64,000 nucleotides of DNA, from NCBI RefSeq assembly GCF_000716675.1, contig NZ_JNXT01000014.1, positions 72,838 through 136,837 of the forward strand, written 5' to 3'. How positions within the stretch are numbered: the stretch's first letter is position 1; the number at the start of each line of letters is the position of its first letter. Under the pieces are notes generated by a model that saw only the letters and a program-made list of their open reading frames with translations, ran no database searches and was not told the origin of the DNA. Both the position numbers and the translations under genes were made by a program. Positions 28,655 to 38,179 of this stretch are shown here, one piece after another. The stretch comes from Streptomyces alboflavus. GTDB lineage: Bacteria > Actinomycetota > Actinomycetes > Streptomycetales > Streptomycetaceae.

Positions 28655-30397
28655 ATGAACAAGCGCACCCTCACCGCTGTCGCCGCCGTCCTGGCGACGG
28701 CCGTCACCCTAGGCACGGCGGGCTGTTCCGGCTCCACGGCGGGCAAGGGACGGGGCGGCAAGAACCCCGCGACCCTCAACGCCGGGGCCGTGGTCGGCGG
28801 CACTCCGCAGCGCGGCGGCACCCTGACCGTCCTGTCCAACCAGGACTTCACCCACCTCGACCCGGCCCGCAACTGGGTCATGAGCGACATGGACTTCGGC
28901 ACCCGGCTGCTCTACCGCACCCTCGTCACGTACAGGGCCGCCCCCGGCACCGCGGGCGGCGAGCTGGTCCCCGACCTCGCGGCGGACCTCGGCACCCCCT
29001 CCAACGGGGCCAGGACCTGGACCTTCCGCCTCAAGAAGGGCATCAAGTACGAGGACGGCACGCCGGTCACCGCCCAGGACATCAAGTACAACGTCGAGCG
29101 GTCCTTCTCCCCCGACCTGCCCGGCGGCGCCGACTACGCCGCCCGCTACCTCGCCGGGGCCAAGGGCTACCAGGGCCCGGCCGAGGGCGAGCACCTGGAC
29201 TCGGTCAAGACCCCCGACGCCCACACGATCGTCTTCGAACTGCGCAAGCCCTTCGCGGAGTTCCGCAACGTCACGGTCATGCCGACGTTCGCACCGGTGC
29301 CCAGGAAGCGGGACAACGGGCCGCGGTACGACAACAGGCCCTTCTCGTCGGGGCCTTACAAGATCCAGTCGTATCAGCGCGGGAAGAAGCTGGTGCTCGC
29401 CCGCAACCCGCACTGGAAGGCCTCGACCGACGCGGTCCGCAAGGCCCACCCGGACAAGCTCGTGATGGTGATGGGCCTCAAGGCCAACCAGATCGACGAC
29501 CGGCTCATCGCCTCGCAGGGCGCCGACGCCTCCGCCGTCTCCTGGGGTGCGGTGCGGCCGGAGAGCGCCGCCAAGGTGCTGCCGAGCGCCGAGGTCAAGA
29601 AGCGGCTCGTCGCCGAGTCCACGAACTGCACCGACATGGTCCAGATGCACACCGGGCGCGGTCCGTTCACCGATGTGAAGGTCCGTCAGGCCGTGCAGTA
29701 CGCCCTCGACCGGGAGTCGGTGCTCACCGCGTCCGGCGGCCCCGCCTTCAACGACCCGTCCACCGCCTACATGCCCGCGTCCCTCTTCGGCGGCAAGCAG
29801 CCCGACACCCTGAAGATCCCTGTCGCGGGTGACGTCGACAAGGCCAAGCAGTTCCTGAAGGAGGCGGGCAAGCCGGGCGGCTTCAGCACCAAGATGACCG
29901 TCTCCACCGGCGACAAGGGCCGGGCCGAGGCGATACAGGAGTCGCTCGGCAAGGCCGGCATCAAGGTGACCATCGAGACCGTCGACCCGTCCGCGTTCTA
30001 CGCCACGATCGGCGACACCGAGAACCGCACCGACCTCGTCTACACGGGCTGGTGCCCGGACTACCCGTCCGGGTCGACCTTCCTGCCCTTCGTCTTCGAC
30101 GGCCGCTACATCAAGGAGAAGGGCAACACCGGCAACCACTCGCTGTTCCGCGACAGGCCGACCATGAAGCGCATGGACGAGATCGCCGCCATGACGGACG
30201 CGAAGAAGGCGGGCGCGGCCTGGCGGGAGCTGGACGGCGAGATCCTCGCCAAGGCCCCGGCCGTCCCGGTCCTGGTGCGCCGCTGGCCGCTGGTCCTCGG
30301 CAGCAACGTCGCGGGCGCGTACGGCCAGACGTCGTTCGGCGGCCAGCTCGACTACGCCACGGTCGGCCTCAAGGACCCGTCCAAGAGCAACGGCTGA
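28655..30397 (+). CDS. Peptide ABC transporter, substrate-binding lipoprotein (DppA/OppA type)
   Basis: 580 residues. Lipobox LGTAGCSG near residue 24. Family 5 binding-protein features: RGGTLTVLSNQDFTHLDPA at the start, KKGIKYEDGTPVTAQDIKYN, and ALDRESVLTASGG. It binds peptides outside the membrane. Because it shares a regulatory motif with hydroxyproline genes, proline- or hydroxyproline-containing peptides are likely ligands. GGAG sits 9 bases before the ATG. It is the first of five importer genes. Confidence 0.92.
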   Translation: MNKRTLTAVAAVLATAVTLGTAGCSGSTAGKGRGGKNPATLNAGAVVGGTPQRGGTLTVLSNQDFTHLDPARNWVMSDMDFGTRLLYRTLVTYRAAPGTAGGELVPDLAADLGTPSNGARTWTFRLKKGIKYEDGTPVTAQDIKYNVERSFSPDLPGGADYAARYLAGAKGYQGPAEGEHLDSVKTPDAHTIVFELRKPFAEFRNVTVMPTFAPVPRKRDNGPRYDNRPFSSGPYKIQSYQRGKKLVLARNPHWKASTDAVRKAHPDKLVMVMGLKANQIDDRLIASQGADASAVSWGAVRPESAAKVLPSAEVKKRLVAESTNCTDMVQMHTGRGPFTDVKVRQAVQYALDRESVLTASGGPAFNDPSTAYMPASLFGGKQPDTLKIPVAGDVDKAKQFLKEAGKPGGFSTKMTVSTGDKGRAEAIQESLGKAGIKVTIETVDPSAFYATIGDTENRTDLVYTGWCPDYPSGSTFLPFVFDGRYIKEKGNTGNHSLFRDRPTMKRMDEIAAMTDAKKAGAAWRELDGEILAKAPAVPVLVRRWPLVLGSNVAGAYGQTSFGGQLDYATVGLKDPSKSNG

Positions 30398-30412
30398 GGG
30401 GCACCCGCGACC

Positions 30413-31417
30413 ATGACCACCCTCACCCCGAAGACACCCGAACCCACACCCGAACCCGCACCGGCACCCGACCCCACACCGGCACCGACACCGGACCAGG
30501 AACCGGCACCGGCCACCGCGGGCAGCGGCCCCTGGCGCCTCGCCCGCGCGGAACTGCGCCGCCGCACCTCGGCGAAGGTCTCCCTCGTCATCGTCGCGCT
30601 GTTCGCCGTCATGGCGATCGCCGCTCCCCTGCTGAGCGCGCTCGGCGGCTGGTCACCCGAGGAGTTCGACAAGACCGCGGTCGACCCCTATCTCGGCGGG
30701 CAGCCCATCGGGCCGCTCGGCGGGATCTCCGCCGACCACTGGCTGGGCGTCGAACCCGTCACCGGACGCGATCTGTTCGCCCGGGTCGTGCACGGCGCCC
30801 AGGTCTCGCTGCTCATCGCCTTCGCGGCCACGGCGATCGTCGTGATCGCGGGCACGGCGGCCGGGGTCGCTGCCGGTTACTTCGGCGGCCGCGTCGACGC
30901 CGTGCTCAGCCGGATCATGGACCTGACGATGTCCTTCCCCTCCCTCATCTTCATGATCGCGATGATGTCGGTGGCCAAGGACGTCAACCGGGTCCTCCTG
31001 ATGACCGCCGTGATCGGCCTGTTCGGCTGGCCCGGCATCGCCCGCGTGGTGCGCGGCCAGACCCTCTCGCTCAAGCACCGCGAGTACGTCGACGCGGCCC
31101 GCGTGGGCGGCTCGGGGCCCTGGCGGATCCTCACCCGCGACATCCTTCCCGGCGTCGCCGGGCCCGTCATCGCGTACACCACCCTGATCATCCCGGGCAT
31201 GATCGCCACCGAGGCGGCGCTGAGTTACCTCGGCGTCGGCGTCCGGCCGCCCACGCCCTCCTGGGGCCAGATGATCGCCGAGAGCGTCGCCTTCTACGAC
31301 ACGGACCCCATGTACTTCGTCATCCCCAGCACCTGTCTGTTCCTGACCGTGCTCGCGTTCACCCTGCTCGGCGACGCGCTGCGGGACATCCTCGACCCGA
31401 GGGGCAGCCGCACATGA
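30413..31417 (+). CDS. Peptide ABC transporter permease, DppC type
   Basis: 334 residues with six membrane segments and the EAA loop EYVDAARVGGSGPWRILTRD. Unusual N-terminal tail of Thr/Pro/Glu/Ala repeats (residues 5-40), encoded by tandem hexamer-like DNA. It is 15 bases after the binding protein and overlaps the next gene by 4 bases (ATGA). Confidence 0.92.
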   Translation: MTTLTPKTPEPTPEPAPAPDPTPAPTPDQEPAPATAGSGPWRLARAELRRRTSAKVSLVIVALFAVMAIAAPLLSALGGWSPEEFDKTAVDPYLGGQPIGPLGGISADHWLGVEPVTGRDLFARVVHGAQVSLLIAFAATAIVVIAGTAAGVAAGYFGGRVDAVLSRIMDLTMSFPSLIFMIAMMSVAKDVNRVLLMTAVIGLFGWPGIARVVRGQTLSLKHREYVDAARVGGSGPWRILTRDILPGVAGPVIAYTTLIIPGMIATEAALSYLGVGVRPPTPSWGQMIAESVAFYDTDPMYFVIPSTCLFLTVLAFTLLGDALRDILDPRGSRT

Positions 31418-32400
31418 TCCGCTACATCGGCCGCCGCCTGCTCGGCGTGACCGGCGTGCTCGTCGCCGTCGCCGCCGTCACCTTCACCATCTTCTACGTC
31501 CTGCCGTCCGACCCGGCCGCCGCGGCCTGCGGCAAGTCGTGCAGCGCCGACCGGCTCGCGGCGATCCGCGCCAACATGGGCCTGGACCAGCCGATCTGGC
31601 GGCAGTTCTGGGACTTCCTCTCGGGCATCTTCACCGGCCGCACCATCGGCACCGGCCAGTACGCCCTGCGGTGCGACGTCCCGTGCCTCGGCTACAGCTA
31701 CGAGAACAGCGAGGCCGTGTGGGGCCTGCTTATGGACCGCCTGCCGGTCTCCGCCTCGCTCGCGCTCGGCGCGGCCGTGCTGTGGCTGGCGCTCGGCCTG
31801 ACCGCGGGCGTGACGGCCGCGCTGCGCAAGGACACCCTCACCGACCGGCTCCTGATGGTCGGCGCGGTCGGCGCCGCATCGCTTCCCGTGTACTTCACGT
31901 CGATGATGCTGATCTACGGCCTGATCCGCACGGCCGACCTGCTGCCCTATCCGAGTTACGTGCCCTTCGGCTCCGACCCCGTCGACTGGGCGTCCAACCT
32001 GCTGCTCCCCTGGCTCGCGCTCGCCATCCTGTACGCGGCCATGTACGCACGCCAGAGCCGCAGTTCGATGATCGAGACGATGGCGGAGCCGTACATCCGC
32101 ACAGCCCGCGCCAAGGGTCTGCCGCGCCGTAAGGTCGTCGTCAAGCACGGCCTGCGGGCGGGGATGACGCCGATCCTCACGCTCTTCGGCATGGACCTGG
32201 GCGGGCTCCTCGCCGGCGCCGTCATCACCGAGTCCATCTTCGGCCTGCCGGGCATCGGACGGCTCTTCCACGGCGCCCTGTCCACCGGCGACCAGCCGGT
32301 CATCCTCGGCGTCACACTGCTCGCCGCCGCCTTCATCGTCGTCGCCAACCTGGCCGTCGACCTGCTGTACGCCGTCGTCGACCCGCGAGTGAGGTTCTGA
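31414..32400 (+). CDS. Peptide ABC transporter permease, DppB type
   Basis: 328 residues. It starts [20 protein letters not shown] as DppB proteins do, and has the EAA motif [22 protein letters not shown] and [11 protein letters not shown] periplasmic-side loop (residues 34-90) has four cysteines ([16 protein letters not shown]) that may pair. Overlap with neighbours at both ends (ATGA, TGATG) shows tight coupling. The C-before-B order is the reverse of the usual dpp layout. Confidence 0.92.
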   Translation: MIRYIGRRLLGVTGVLVAVAAVTFTIFYVLPSDPAAAACGKSCSADRLAAIRANMGLDQPIWRQFWDFLSGIFTGRTIGTGQYALRCDVPCLGYSYENSEAVWGLLMDRLPVSASLALGAAVLWLALGLTAGVTAALRKDTLTDRLLMVGAVGAASLPVYFTSMMLIYGLIRTADLLPYPSYVPFGSDPVDWASNLLLPWLALAILYAAMYARQSRSSMIETMAEPYIRTARAKGLPRRKVVVKHGLRAGMTPILTLFGMDLGGLLAGAVITESIFGLPGIGRLFHGALSTGDQPVILGVTLLAAAFIVVANLAVDLLYAVVDPRVRF

Positions 32401-33440
32401 TGACCCTGCCCTCCCCCGAGGACGCGCCCACGCCGGTCGAGCGGGACGAACCCCTGTTGTCCGTGCGGGATCTGGGCGTCACGTTCACGACCGGACGCGG
32501 CCGGGTCCGGGCCGTGGACCAGCTCTCCTTCGAGGTGCGCCGGGGGCGGACGCTCGGCATCGTGGGCGAGTCCGGATCCGGCAAGTCCGTCACCTCCCTC
32601 GCGATCCTCGGCCTGCACACCGGCGCCGACGTCACCGGCTCCGTCCGGCTGCACGGCCAGGAGCTGGTCGGCCTCGACGAGCGCGGCCTCAACCGGCTCC
32701 GCGGCCGCCGCATGGCGATGATCTTCCAGGACCCGCTGTCCAGCCTGCACCCCTACTACACGGTCGGCGAGCAGATCGCCGAGCACCACCGCGTGCACTT
32801 CGGCTCCCGGCGCGCGGCAGCCCGTCGGCGTGCTGTGGAGATGCTCGCCGAGGTCGGCATCCCCGAGCCGTCGCGCCGGGCGGGCGCGTATCCGCACCAG
32901 TTCTCCGGCGGCATGCGTCAGCGCGTGATGATCGCGATGGCGCTCGCGTGCGAGCCCGAGCTGCTCATCGCGGACGAGCCCACGACGGCTCTCGACGTCA
33001 CGGTGCAGGCGCAGATCCTGGATCTGATCGTCCGTCTGCAACAGGACCGGGGGCTCGCCGTCGTCATGATCACCCACGATCTGGGCGTGGTCGCCCGGGT
33101 CGCCCACGACGTACTCGTGATGTACGGGGGCCGGGCCGCCGAACAGGCCCCGGTGGACGCGCTGTTCGCGACCCCGGCGCACCCCTACACCCGGGGCCTG
33201 CTCGACTCCCTGCCGCGTCTGGACGACGCCGACGACGAGCCGCTGCGGGCCATCCCCGGCAGCCCGCCATCGCTGCTCGCCCCCGCCCCCGGCTGCGCGT
33301 TCGCACCCCGGTGTCCCCGGGCCACGGCCGCCACCGCGGACGAACGGCTGCGGTGCGAGACCCAGCGGCCGCCGCTCGGCGGCCCGGCCGGCCATCCGGC
33401 CGCCTGCCACTTCCCCTCGTACGAAGGCGCCCCCTCATGA
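32400..33440 (+). CDS. Peptide ABC transporter ATPase, DppD type
   Basis: 346 residues. Walker [10 protein letters not shown], signature FSGGMRQRV, Walker [13 protein letters not shown], and the C-terminal oligopeptide-transporter extension with [10 protein letters not shown], whose cysteines bind a 4Fe-4S cluster in known DppD proteins. It pairs with the next ATPase. Confidence 0.93.
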   Translation: MTLPSPEDAPTPVERDEPLLSVRDLGVTFTTGRGRVRAVDQLSFEVRRGRTLGIVGESGSGKSVTSLAILGLHTGADVTGSVRLHGQELVGLDERGLNRLRGRRMAMIFQDPLSSLHPYYTVGEQIAEHHRVHFGSRRAAARRRAVEMLAEVGIPEPSRRAGAYPHQFSGGMRQRVMIAMALACEPELLIADEPTTALDVTVQAQILDLIVRLQQDRGLAVVMITHDLGVVARVAHDVLVMYGGRAAEQAPVDALFATPAHPYTRGLLDSLPRLDDADDEPLRAIPGSPPSLLAPAPGCAFAPRCPRATAATADERLRCETQRPPLGGPAGHPAACHFPSYEGAPS

Positions 33441-34543
33441 CCCCAGCGAACCGGCCCACCACGACGGACCAGCACCCGCTCCTGTCCGTACGGGACTTGA
33501 CGAAGTCCTTCCCGGCCGGGCGGCGCGGCACGGCTGCCGTGCGGGCCGTCGACGGCGTCAGCTTCGACGTGGCCGAGGGCGAGACACTCGGCCTCGTCGG
33601 TGAGTCCGGTTGCGGCAAGTCCACGACCGGCCGCACCATCGTGCGGCTCCTGGAGCCCACCACCGGCACCGTCCACTACGACGGCCGCGACATCAGCCAT
33701 CTGTCGCAGCGCGAACTGCGGCCGCTGCGCCGCGAGATCCAGATGGTCTTCCAGGACCCGCACTCCTCCCTCAACCCGCGCCAGACCGTCGCCCGGATCA
33801 TCGCCGATCCGCTGCTGGTCCAGGGGAGTCCGGCCGCCGACGCCCGCAGGCGCGCCCTCGAACTCATGGAGCTCGTCGGGCTGATCCCCGAGCACGGCGA
33901 CCGCTATCCGCACGAGTTCTCCGGCGGCCAGGCCCAGCGCGTCGGCATCGCCCGGGCGCTCGCCACCGGTCCTCGCCTCGTCGTCGCCGACGAGCCCGTC
34001 TCCGCACTCGACGTCTCCGTCCAGGCCCAGATCGTCAACCTGATGGAGCGCCTGCAGCGGGAGCTCGGCCTCGCCTACCTCTTCATCGCCCACGACCTGT
34101 CGGTGGTCAAGCGGGTCTGCGACCGGGTCGCCGTCATGTACCTCGGCCGCATCGTCGAGATCGGCGCCAAGGAGCGCGTGTACGCGGCCCCCGCGCACCC
34201 CTACACCCGGGCGCTGCTCTCCGCCGTGCCGCTGCCCGACCCGGCGGCCGAGCGGGCCAGGGAGCGCATCACGCTCCTGGGCGACCCTTCCCCTAGCTCT
34301 CAGCTTCGTTCGAGCAGGGGAAGCCCCCGTCGCCCGGCCGCGCCCCCGCCGGGCTGCACGTTCCACCCCCGGTGTCCCAAGGCGCAGGACATCTGCCGGG
34401 CCGAGGCACCGGTCCTGCGCATCGGGATGCCGGGCGAGGCGCGGGAGGTGGCCTGCCACTTCCCCGAGACGGAGGCGGCCGTGACCGTTACGCCCGGAAC
34501 GTCGCCGGGCGCTCGGGGGACGCCGCCGCGAGCGCGTCGGTGA
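33437..34543 (+). CDS. Peptide ABC transporter ATPase, DppF type, with inserted palindrome
   Basis: 368 residues. Walker [12 protein letters not shown], signature FSGGQAQRV, Walker [13 protein letters not shown] and the C-terminal [10 protein letters not shown] motif. Between LLGDP and the AAPPPGCTF segment there is an extra in-frame stretch ([15 protein letters not shown]) encoded by a hairpin element at 34287-34323. The last ~25 residues are low-complexity and overlap the convergent reductase gene by 56 bases. Function is probably kept, since both extra parts lie outside the ATPase core. Confidence 0.9.
   Translation: MTPANRPTTTDQHPLLSVRDLTKSFPAGRRGTAAVRAVDGVSFDVAEGETLGLVGESGCGKSTTGRTIVRLLEPTTGTVHYDGRDISHLSQRELRPLRREIQMVFQDPHSSLNPRQTVARIIADPLLVQGSPAADARRRALELMELVGLIPEHGDRYPHEFSGGQAQRVGIARALATGPRLVVADEPVSALDVSVQAQIVNLMERLQRELGLAYLFIAHDLSVVKRVCDRVAVMYLGRIVEIGAKERVYAAPAHPYTRALLSAVPLPDPAAERARERITLLGDPSPSSQLRSSRGSPRRPAAPPPGCTFHPRCPKAQDICRAEAPVLRIGMPGEAREVACHFPETEAAVTVTPGTSPGARGTPPRARR
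34287..34323. repeat. Small palindromic element inside the DppF-type gene
   Basis: CTTCCCCT (34287-34294) pairs with AGGGGAAG (34316-34323), extended by GCTC/GAGC with one bulged base. It is AT-richer than its surroundings and looks like the small dispersed palindromes found in Streptomyces genomes. In frame, so it adds residues rather than breaking the gene. Confidence 0.65.
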
Positions 34544-35147
34544 CGGCGGCGACTCCGGCCCGCAGACCGTAGACGGGGGTGTCGGGCTGCTGGCGCCAGG
34601 ACTCGTCGATGCCGCCCGCGTCCACGGTGTCGAATCCGAGCTCGTCGATCAGGTCGCGGACGACCTTCTTGGCGGCCTCGTCGTCACCGGCGACGGGCAG
34701 CGCCATGCGCTCCGGGTCGCCCGCGGGCAGCGGCTTGTCGAGGATGTCCTGGGCGTACGTGCCGTTGAACGCCTTGATGACCGGGTGGCCGATGTGCTGC
34801 TCGGTCCAGCGGCTCTCCGTGACGCCGTCGTCCTCGATGGCGTCGATCCTGCCGTCGCGCCCCGGGTAGTAGTTGCCGGTGTCGAGCACCGCGAGTCCGT
34901 CGGCGGCCCCGTCGAACAAGCCGGACGGCAGGTCGGGGACGTTCTTCAGCGGGATGGTGACGACGACGAGCTCGGCGCCGCGCGCGGCCTCGGCGACGGT
35001 CACGGGCGTGGCGCCGGTCTCCTCGGCCAGGGCGGTGAGGGTCGCGGGCCCCCGGGAGTTCGCCACGGACACCTCGTGCCCGAGCTTCGTCAGGCGCCGG
35101 GTGAGATTGCCGCCGATGTTGCCCGCGCCGATGATGCCGATCTTCAT
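34488..35147 (-). CDS. NAD(P)-binding reductase, F420:NADP oxidoreductase-like
   Basis: 219 residues. Rossmann start [19 protein letters not shown], then VANSRGP, the usual NADPH-phosphate-binding loop, and [13 protein letters not shown]. The fold is that of F420-dependent NADP reductase and related small dehydrogenases; the substrate is unknown. ATG 35147 follows GGAGG. It ends inside the DppF-type gene on the other strand. Confidence 0.85.
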   Translation of the reverse strand: MKIGIIGAGNIGGNLTRRLTKLGHEVSVANSRGPATLTALAEETGATPVTVAEAARGAELVVVTIPLKNVPDLPSGLFDGAADGLAVLDTGNYYPGRDGRIDAIEDDGVTESRWTEQHIGHPVIKAFNGTYAQDILDKPLPAGDPERMALPVAGDDEAAKKVVRDLIDELGFDTVDAGGIDESWRQQPDTPVYGLRAGVAAVTDALAAASPERPATFRA

Positions 35148-35239
35148 GAGGTCCTCCAGGGCCATGGCGCGACGGGGGTGCCGCTGCCGCATGTGTGCAC
35201 CCAACCCCGAGGTCACCGGCACTATTTCCGCCGAGCCCC

Positions 35240-35322
35240 GGGAATATCCGGCGCCCCCGCGCGACGGCGGGGCGCCGTGGCGGGTGGCCTTTGGGGGGCT
35301 TGGAGGAGGCGTGGATATTCCC
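35240..35322. repeat. Nested inverted repeat
   Basis: Outer arms GGGAATATCC (35240-35249) and GGATATTCCC (35313-35322) are perfect. Inside, GGCGCCCC pairs with GGGGCGCC. Could be a regulatory dyad or a small element. Confidence 0.6.
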
Positions 35323-35500
35323 CGCCGATCATTGGATATCGAATGGCTGTCAGCGGACTTCTCATGGGATCCCTATGGCACGGGGCAGCTTCCTTCGGCG
35401 CCCGACGCCCGGCGCCCGAGGCCGACGACGGGCAGGAACGCGCCGACCGGGTTGGCGCCCTGTTCTCGCCCTCTCCCACCAGCGGCTTAGGTCCTGTCCT

Positions 35501-35572
35501 GTCCGACGTGACGCCGGGCGGCCGCGGCTGCGAGGGGTGCCGGGCGCCCGCCTTTCCGACGTCACGTCGGAC
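35501..35572. repeat. 13-bp perfect inverted repeat, 72-bp fold-back
   Basis: GTCCGACGTGACG at 35501-35513 and CGTCACGTCGGAC at 35560-35572, spacer 46 bases. No coding capacity; resembles a small non-autonomous element. Confidence 0.6.
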
Positions 35573-35671
35573 GGCTGCCCCCGCACGGCCGAATCCGTTG
35601 TTCGCGCGTTCTTGCACATAGGTTCGGAGTCACACATCTTGTCGTACGCACGCCGTGAAAGGACCGCTCCC

Positions 35672-36544
35672 ATGAGCACCTCGAACACCTCGCGCCCCGC
35701 CGACGCCTCGGGCAGCTTCGCCCTCGGCGGCGACCTGCCCGTCAACCGGCTCGGCTACGGCGCGATGCAACTCACCGGACCGGGCGTCTGGGGCGAGCCC
35801 AAGGACCGGGACGAGGCCGTTCGCGTGCTGCGGCGCGCCGTGGAGCTCGGCGTGACGTTCATCGACACCGCCGACTCCTACGGCCCGATCGTCAACGAGG
35901 TGCTGATCCGCGAGGCCCTGCACCCCTACGCCGACGACCTGGTCATCGCCACCAAGGCCGGTCTGACCCGGTCGGGGCCGGACGACTGGCGCGCCGTGGG
36001 CCGCCCCGAATACCTGCGCCAGCAGACCGAGTTGAGCCTGCGCCACCTCGGCGTCGAGCGCATCGACCTGTTCCAGCTGCACCGCATCGACGCGCAGGTC
36101 CCGCTCGCCGACCAGCTCGGCGAGCTGGTGCTGCTCCAGAAGGAGGGCAAGATCCGCCACATCGGCGTCTCCGAGGTGACGGTGGATCAGCTCAAGGAGT
36201 CCCGCGAGCACGCCGAGATCGTGTCCGTGCAGAACCAGTACAACCTGGTCAACCGCGGCTCCGAGGACGTCCTCGAGTACGCCGAGCGCGAGAACATCGC
36301 CTTCATCCCGTGGTTCCCGATGGCCACCGGCGAGCTGGCCCGCCCGGGCGGCCCGCTCGACGCCGCCGCCAAGGAGCACGGCGCCTCGCCGTCCCAGCTC
36401 GCCCTCGCCTGGCTGCTGCGCCGCTCGCCGGTGGTCCTGCCCATCCCCGGCACGTCCAAGGTGGCCCACCTGGAGCAGAACACGGCCGCCGCGGAGATCA
36501 CCCTGACCGACGCGCAGTTCGAGGCGCTCGCGGCCGCCGTCTGA
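35672..36544 (+). CDS. Aldo/keto reductase
   Basis: 290 residues. [23 protein letters not shown] (catalytic Asp and Tyr region), the catalytic Lys in IATKAGL, and FQLHRID (catalytic His) are visible, as is the C-terminal NADPH loop [14 protein letters not shown]. It reduces carbonyls with NADPH; the substrate cannot be told. GAAAGGA precedes the ATG. Confidence 0.93.
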   Translation: MSTSNTSRPADASGSFALGGDLPVNRLGYGAMQLTGPGVWGEPKDRDEAVRVLRRAVELGVTFIDTADSYGPIVNEVLIREALHPYADDLVIATKAGLTRSGPDDWRAVGRPEYLRQQTELSLRHLGVERIDLFQLHRIDAQVPLADQLGELVLLQKEGKIRHIGVSEVTVDQLKESREHAEIVSVQNQYNLVNRGSEDVLEYAERENIAFIPWFPMATGELARPGGPLDAAAKEHGASPSQLALAWLLRRSPVVLPIPGTSKVAHLEQNTAAAEITLTDAQFEALAAAV

Positions 36545-36629
36545 CGGTCGCCGGGGCATGGGGGGGCCGGCGCTCACCGCCGCATGGTGGGCACCGCCAC
36601 CCCTGGTCTCCGCGCGGCGGGCCCCCGGG

Positions 36630-37817
36630 TCACCGCCGCAGCCCCACCGCCACCACCCCGACCGCCGCGGTCAGCCCGCCGAGCACCATCACCGCCGACG
36701 GCGTCGCCCCGTCCACCACGGCGCCACCGGCCAGCGCCCCCAGCGAGATCGTCGCCTGGAACGACGCGGTGAAGAGCACCGACGCCGCCTCCGGCGAACG
36801 CGGCACCGCCGCCGCGAACCAGGCCCCCGAGCACACCGGCACGGCGCCGTACGCGACCCCCCACACGACGAGCAGCGCCACCGCCCCGCCCGGCCGTTCC
36901 CCGAGCACGGGCAGGAGCAGGGCCGCGGCAGCTATCAGCCCGGCGGCCACCGCGAACGCGGCGCGCGGGCGGCGGGCCACCGCGGCGCCCCCGAGGAAGT
37001 TCCCGGCGATCCCCGCGGCCCCGTACGCCAGCAGGAACACGGTGACCACGCCCGGGCCCACGTCCGTGACCTGCCGCAGGAACGGCGTGACGTACGTATA
37101 GGCACCGAAGTGCGCCAGGACGACGAGGAAGGTCACGAGCAGCGCCCAGCGGGTGTCCGAGCCGCGCAGCGCGGCCCGCAGGACGCTCGCGCGAAGGGCC
37201 TTCTCCGGTGCCAGCGGCGGCAGCACCAGGACCATGGCGCCGCAGCCGACCACGCTGAGAACTCCCATGACGGTGAAGGCTGTTCGCCATCCTGCGGCCT
37301 CCCCCAGGAAGGTGCCGAGCGGCACGCCGAGCACCGATCCGAGGGGCACCGCGGAGAAGATCACCGCCGTGGCCCTGCCGACGGACTCCGGCGGCACGAG
37401 CCGCCCCGCGAGCCCGGCCCCGATCGACCAGAACCCGCCGATGGTCACGCCGACCAGGACCCGGGAGACAAGGACGAGCCAGTACGCCGGTGCCACCGCC
37501 ACGACGAAGTTCGCGAGCGCGAGCAGCGCCATGAAGGCGCACAGCATGACCCGCCGGTCCACGCGAGCCGTGGCCGTCGTCACCAGCGGCGCGGACAGCG
37601 CGGCCAGGAAGCCCGGCATCGTCATCGTCAGTCCGGCCGTGCCGTCCGTGACGTCGAAGCTGCGGCCGATCTCGGGGAGCAGGCCGATCGGCAGGATCTC
37701 CACCGTGACGATGGCGAAGAGCCCCGCCGTGACCGAGCAGACGGCGAGCCAACTGATCAGTGGGGAGCGGGGATCCGCGCCGGAGCGCTCGGCGGTGGTC
37801 GTGCGGGTGTGCGGCAT
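36630..37817 (-). CDS. MFS exporter, drug:H+ antiporter type
   Basis: 395 residues with 12 predicted membrane segments. The motif SRVLVGVTIGGFWSIGAGLAGRL resembles the sugar/arabinose efflux and CmlR-type subfamily (AraJ-like). It probably exports small molecules. ATG 37817 starts just before the first membrane segment; the open frame to 38063 is a noise extension. Two identical palindromes upstream (37891-37916) suggest control by a repressor not found in the window. Confidence 0.9.
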   Translation of the reverse strand: MPHTRTTTAERSGADPRSPLISWLAVCSVTAGLFAIVTVEILPIGLLPEIGRSFDVTDGTAGLTMTMPGFLAALSAPLVTTATARVDRRVMLCAFMALLALANFVVAVAPAYWLVLVSRVLVGVTIGGFWSIGAGLAGRLVPPESVGRATAVIFSAVPLGSVLGVPLGTFLGEAAGWRTAFTVMGVLSVVGCGAMVLVLPPLAPEKALRASVLRAALRGSDTRWALLVTFLVVLAHFGAYTYVTPFLRQVTDVGPGVVTVFLLAYGAAGIAGNFLGGAAVARRPRAAFAVAAGLIAAAALLLPVLGERPGGAVALLVVWGVAYGAVPVCSGAWFAAAVPRSPEAASVLFTASFQATISLGALAGGAVVDGATPSAVMVLGGLTAAVGVVAVGLRR

Positions 37818-37890
37818 GGGTGGGTCCGTCCTGGCGGGGAGTTCCTGCGGGATTCCTACGGGGTTCCCGCGGGATTCCTGCGGAGAAGAC

Positions 37891-37916
37891 ACATCGATGT
37901 ATCGACACATCGATGT
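37891..37916. promoter_or_regulatory. Tandem palindromes upstream of the MFS exporter
   Basis: ACATCGATGT occurs at 37891-37900 and again at 37907-37916, separated by ATCGAC. Centre-to-centre distance is 16 bases. It is typical of a dimeric repressor binding twice. Confidence 0.6.
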
Positions 37917-38071
37917 GGGCGCGCTGAGTGCGCGCCTCAGTCCACCAGGGGGCGGGGTCCGCGGTCTGGCAGGTAACCGACCCCGTGGTCGGCCCCGGCA
38001 CGTACCCGTCGGCGCTGCCCGGCGCCCCGTACCCGACGGAAAACGACAGGCCCGGCCGCGCACCGCGCTGC

Positions 38072-38077
38072 TAGCAT
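38072..38077 (+). promoter_or_regulatory. -10 box of the methionyl-tRNA synthetase leader
   Basis: TAGCAT, then 6 bases, then ATG (38084). The same TAGCAT(N6)ATG geometry occurs at 57831-57845. It implies a leaderless transcript starting at the leader peptide ATG. No clear -35 box. Confidence 0.6.
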
Positions 38078-38083
38078 CCCCGC

Positions 38084-38137
38084 ATGATCACGCCAGAGTT
38101 CCGCGTCGCCATGATGCCCCGCCGACGGGGCTGCTGA
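38084..38137 (+). CDS. Leader peptide with tandem Met codons
   Basis: A 17-residue reading frame, MITPEFRVAMMPRRRGC, starts directly at the probable transcription start. Two adjacent ATG codons (38111-38116) are placed just before a set of mutually exclusive hairpins in front of a methionyl-tRNA synthetase gene. A ribosome short of Met-tRNA would stall there. The peptide itself is unlikely to have another role. Confidence 0.6.
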   Translation: MITPEFRVAMMPRRRGC

Positions 38138-38179
38138 CACCGGACACGAGCGTGCCCGAGGCCCCGAGACGGGGCCTCG
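38117..38179 (+). promoter_or_regulatory. Candidate transcription attenuator
   Basis: Segment 1 CCCCG (38117-38121) pairs with segment 2 CGGGG (38126-38130). Segment 2 can instead pair with segment 3 GCCCCG (38161-38166). Segments 3 and 4 form a perfect 10-bp terminator-like stem (38157-38166 with 38170-38179, loop AGA). Stalling on the Met codons would cover segment 1 and favour 2:3, letting transcription go on. No T-tract follows. Confidence 0.55.

Larger units (their letters stand above)
35148..35671. other. 524-base intergenic region with two fold-back structures
   Basis: No gene is supported. It contains the nested inverted repeat at 35240-35322, an AT-richer patch with GATATC near 35335-35341, and the 13-bp inverted repeat at 35501-35572. 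The aldo-keto reductase promoter should lie in the last 60 bases; I see no convincing -10/-35 pair. Confidence 0.5.

Noticed and set aside
30052..31413. Upstream part of the DppB-type frame
   Set aside because: Low-complexity Arg/Thr/Gly translation of the other genes' DNA; the true start overlaps DppC at 31414.
36558..37976. Plus-strand 472-codon frame over the MFS gene
   Set aside because: Antisense shadow with His/Arg/Gly-rich noise.
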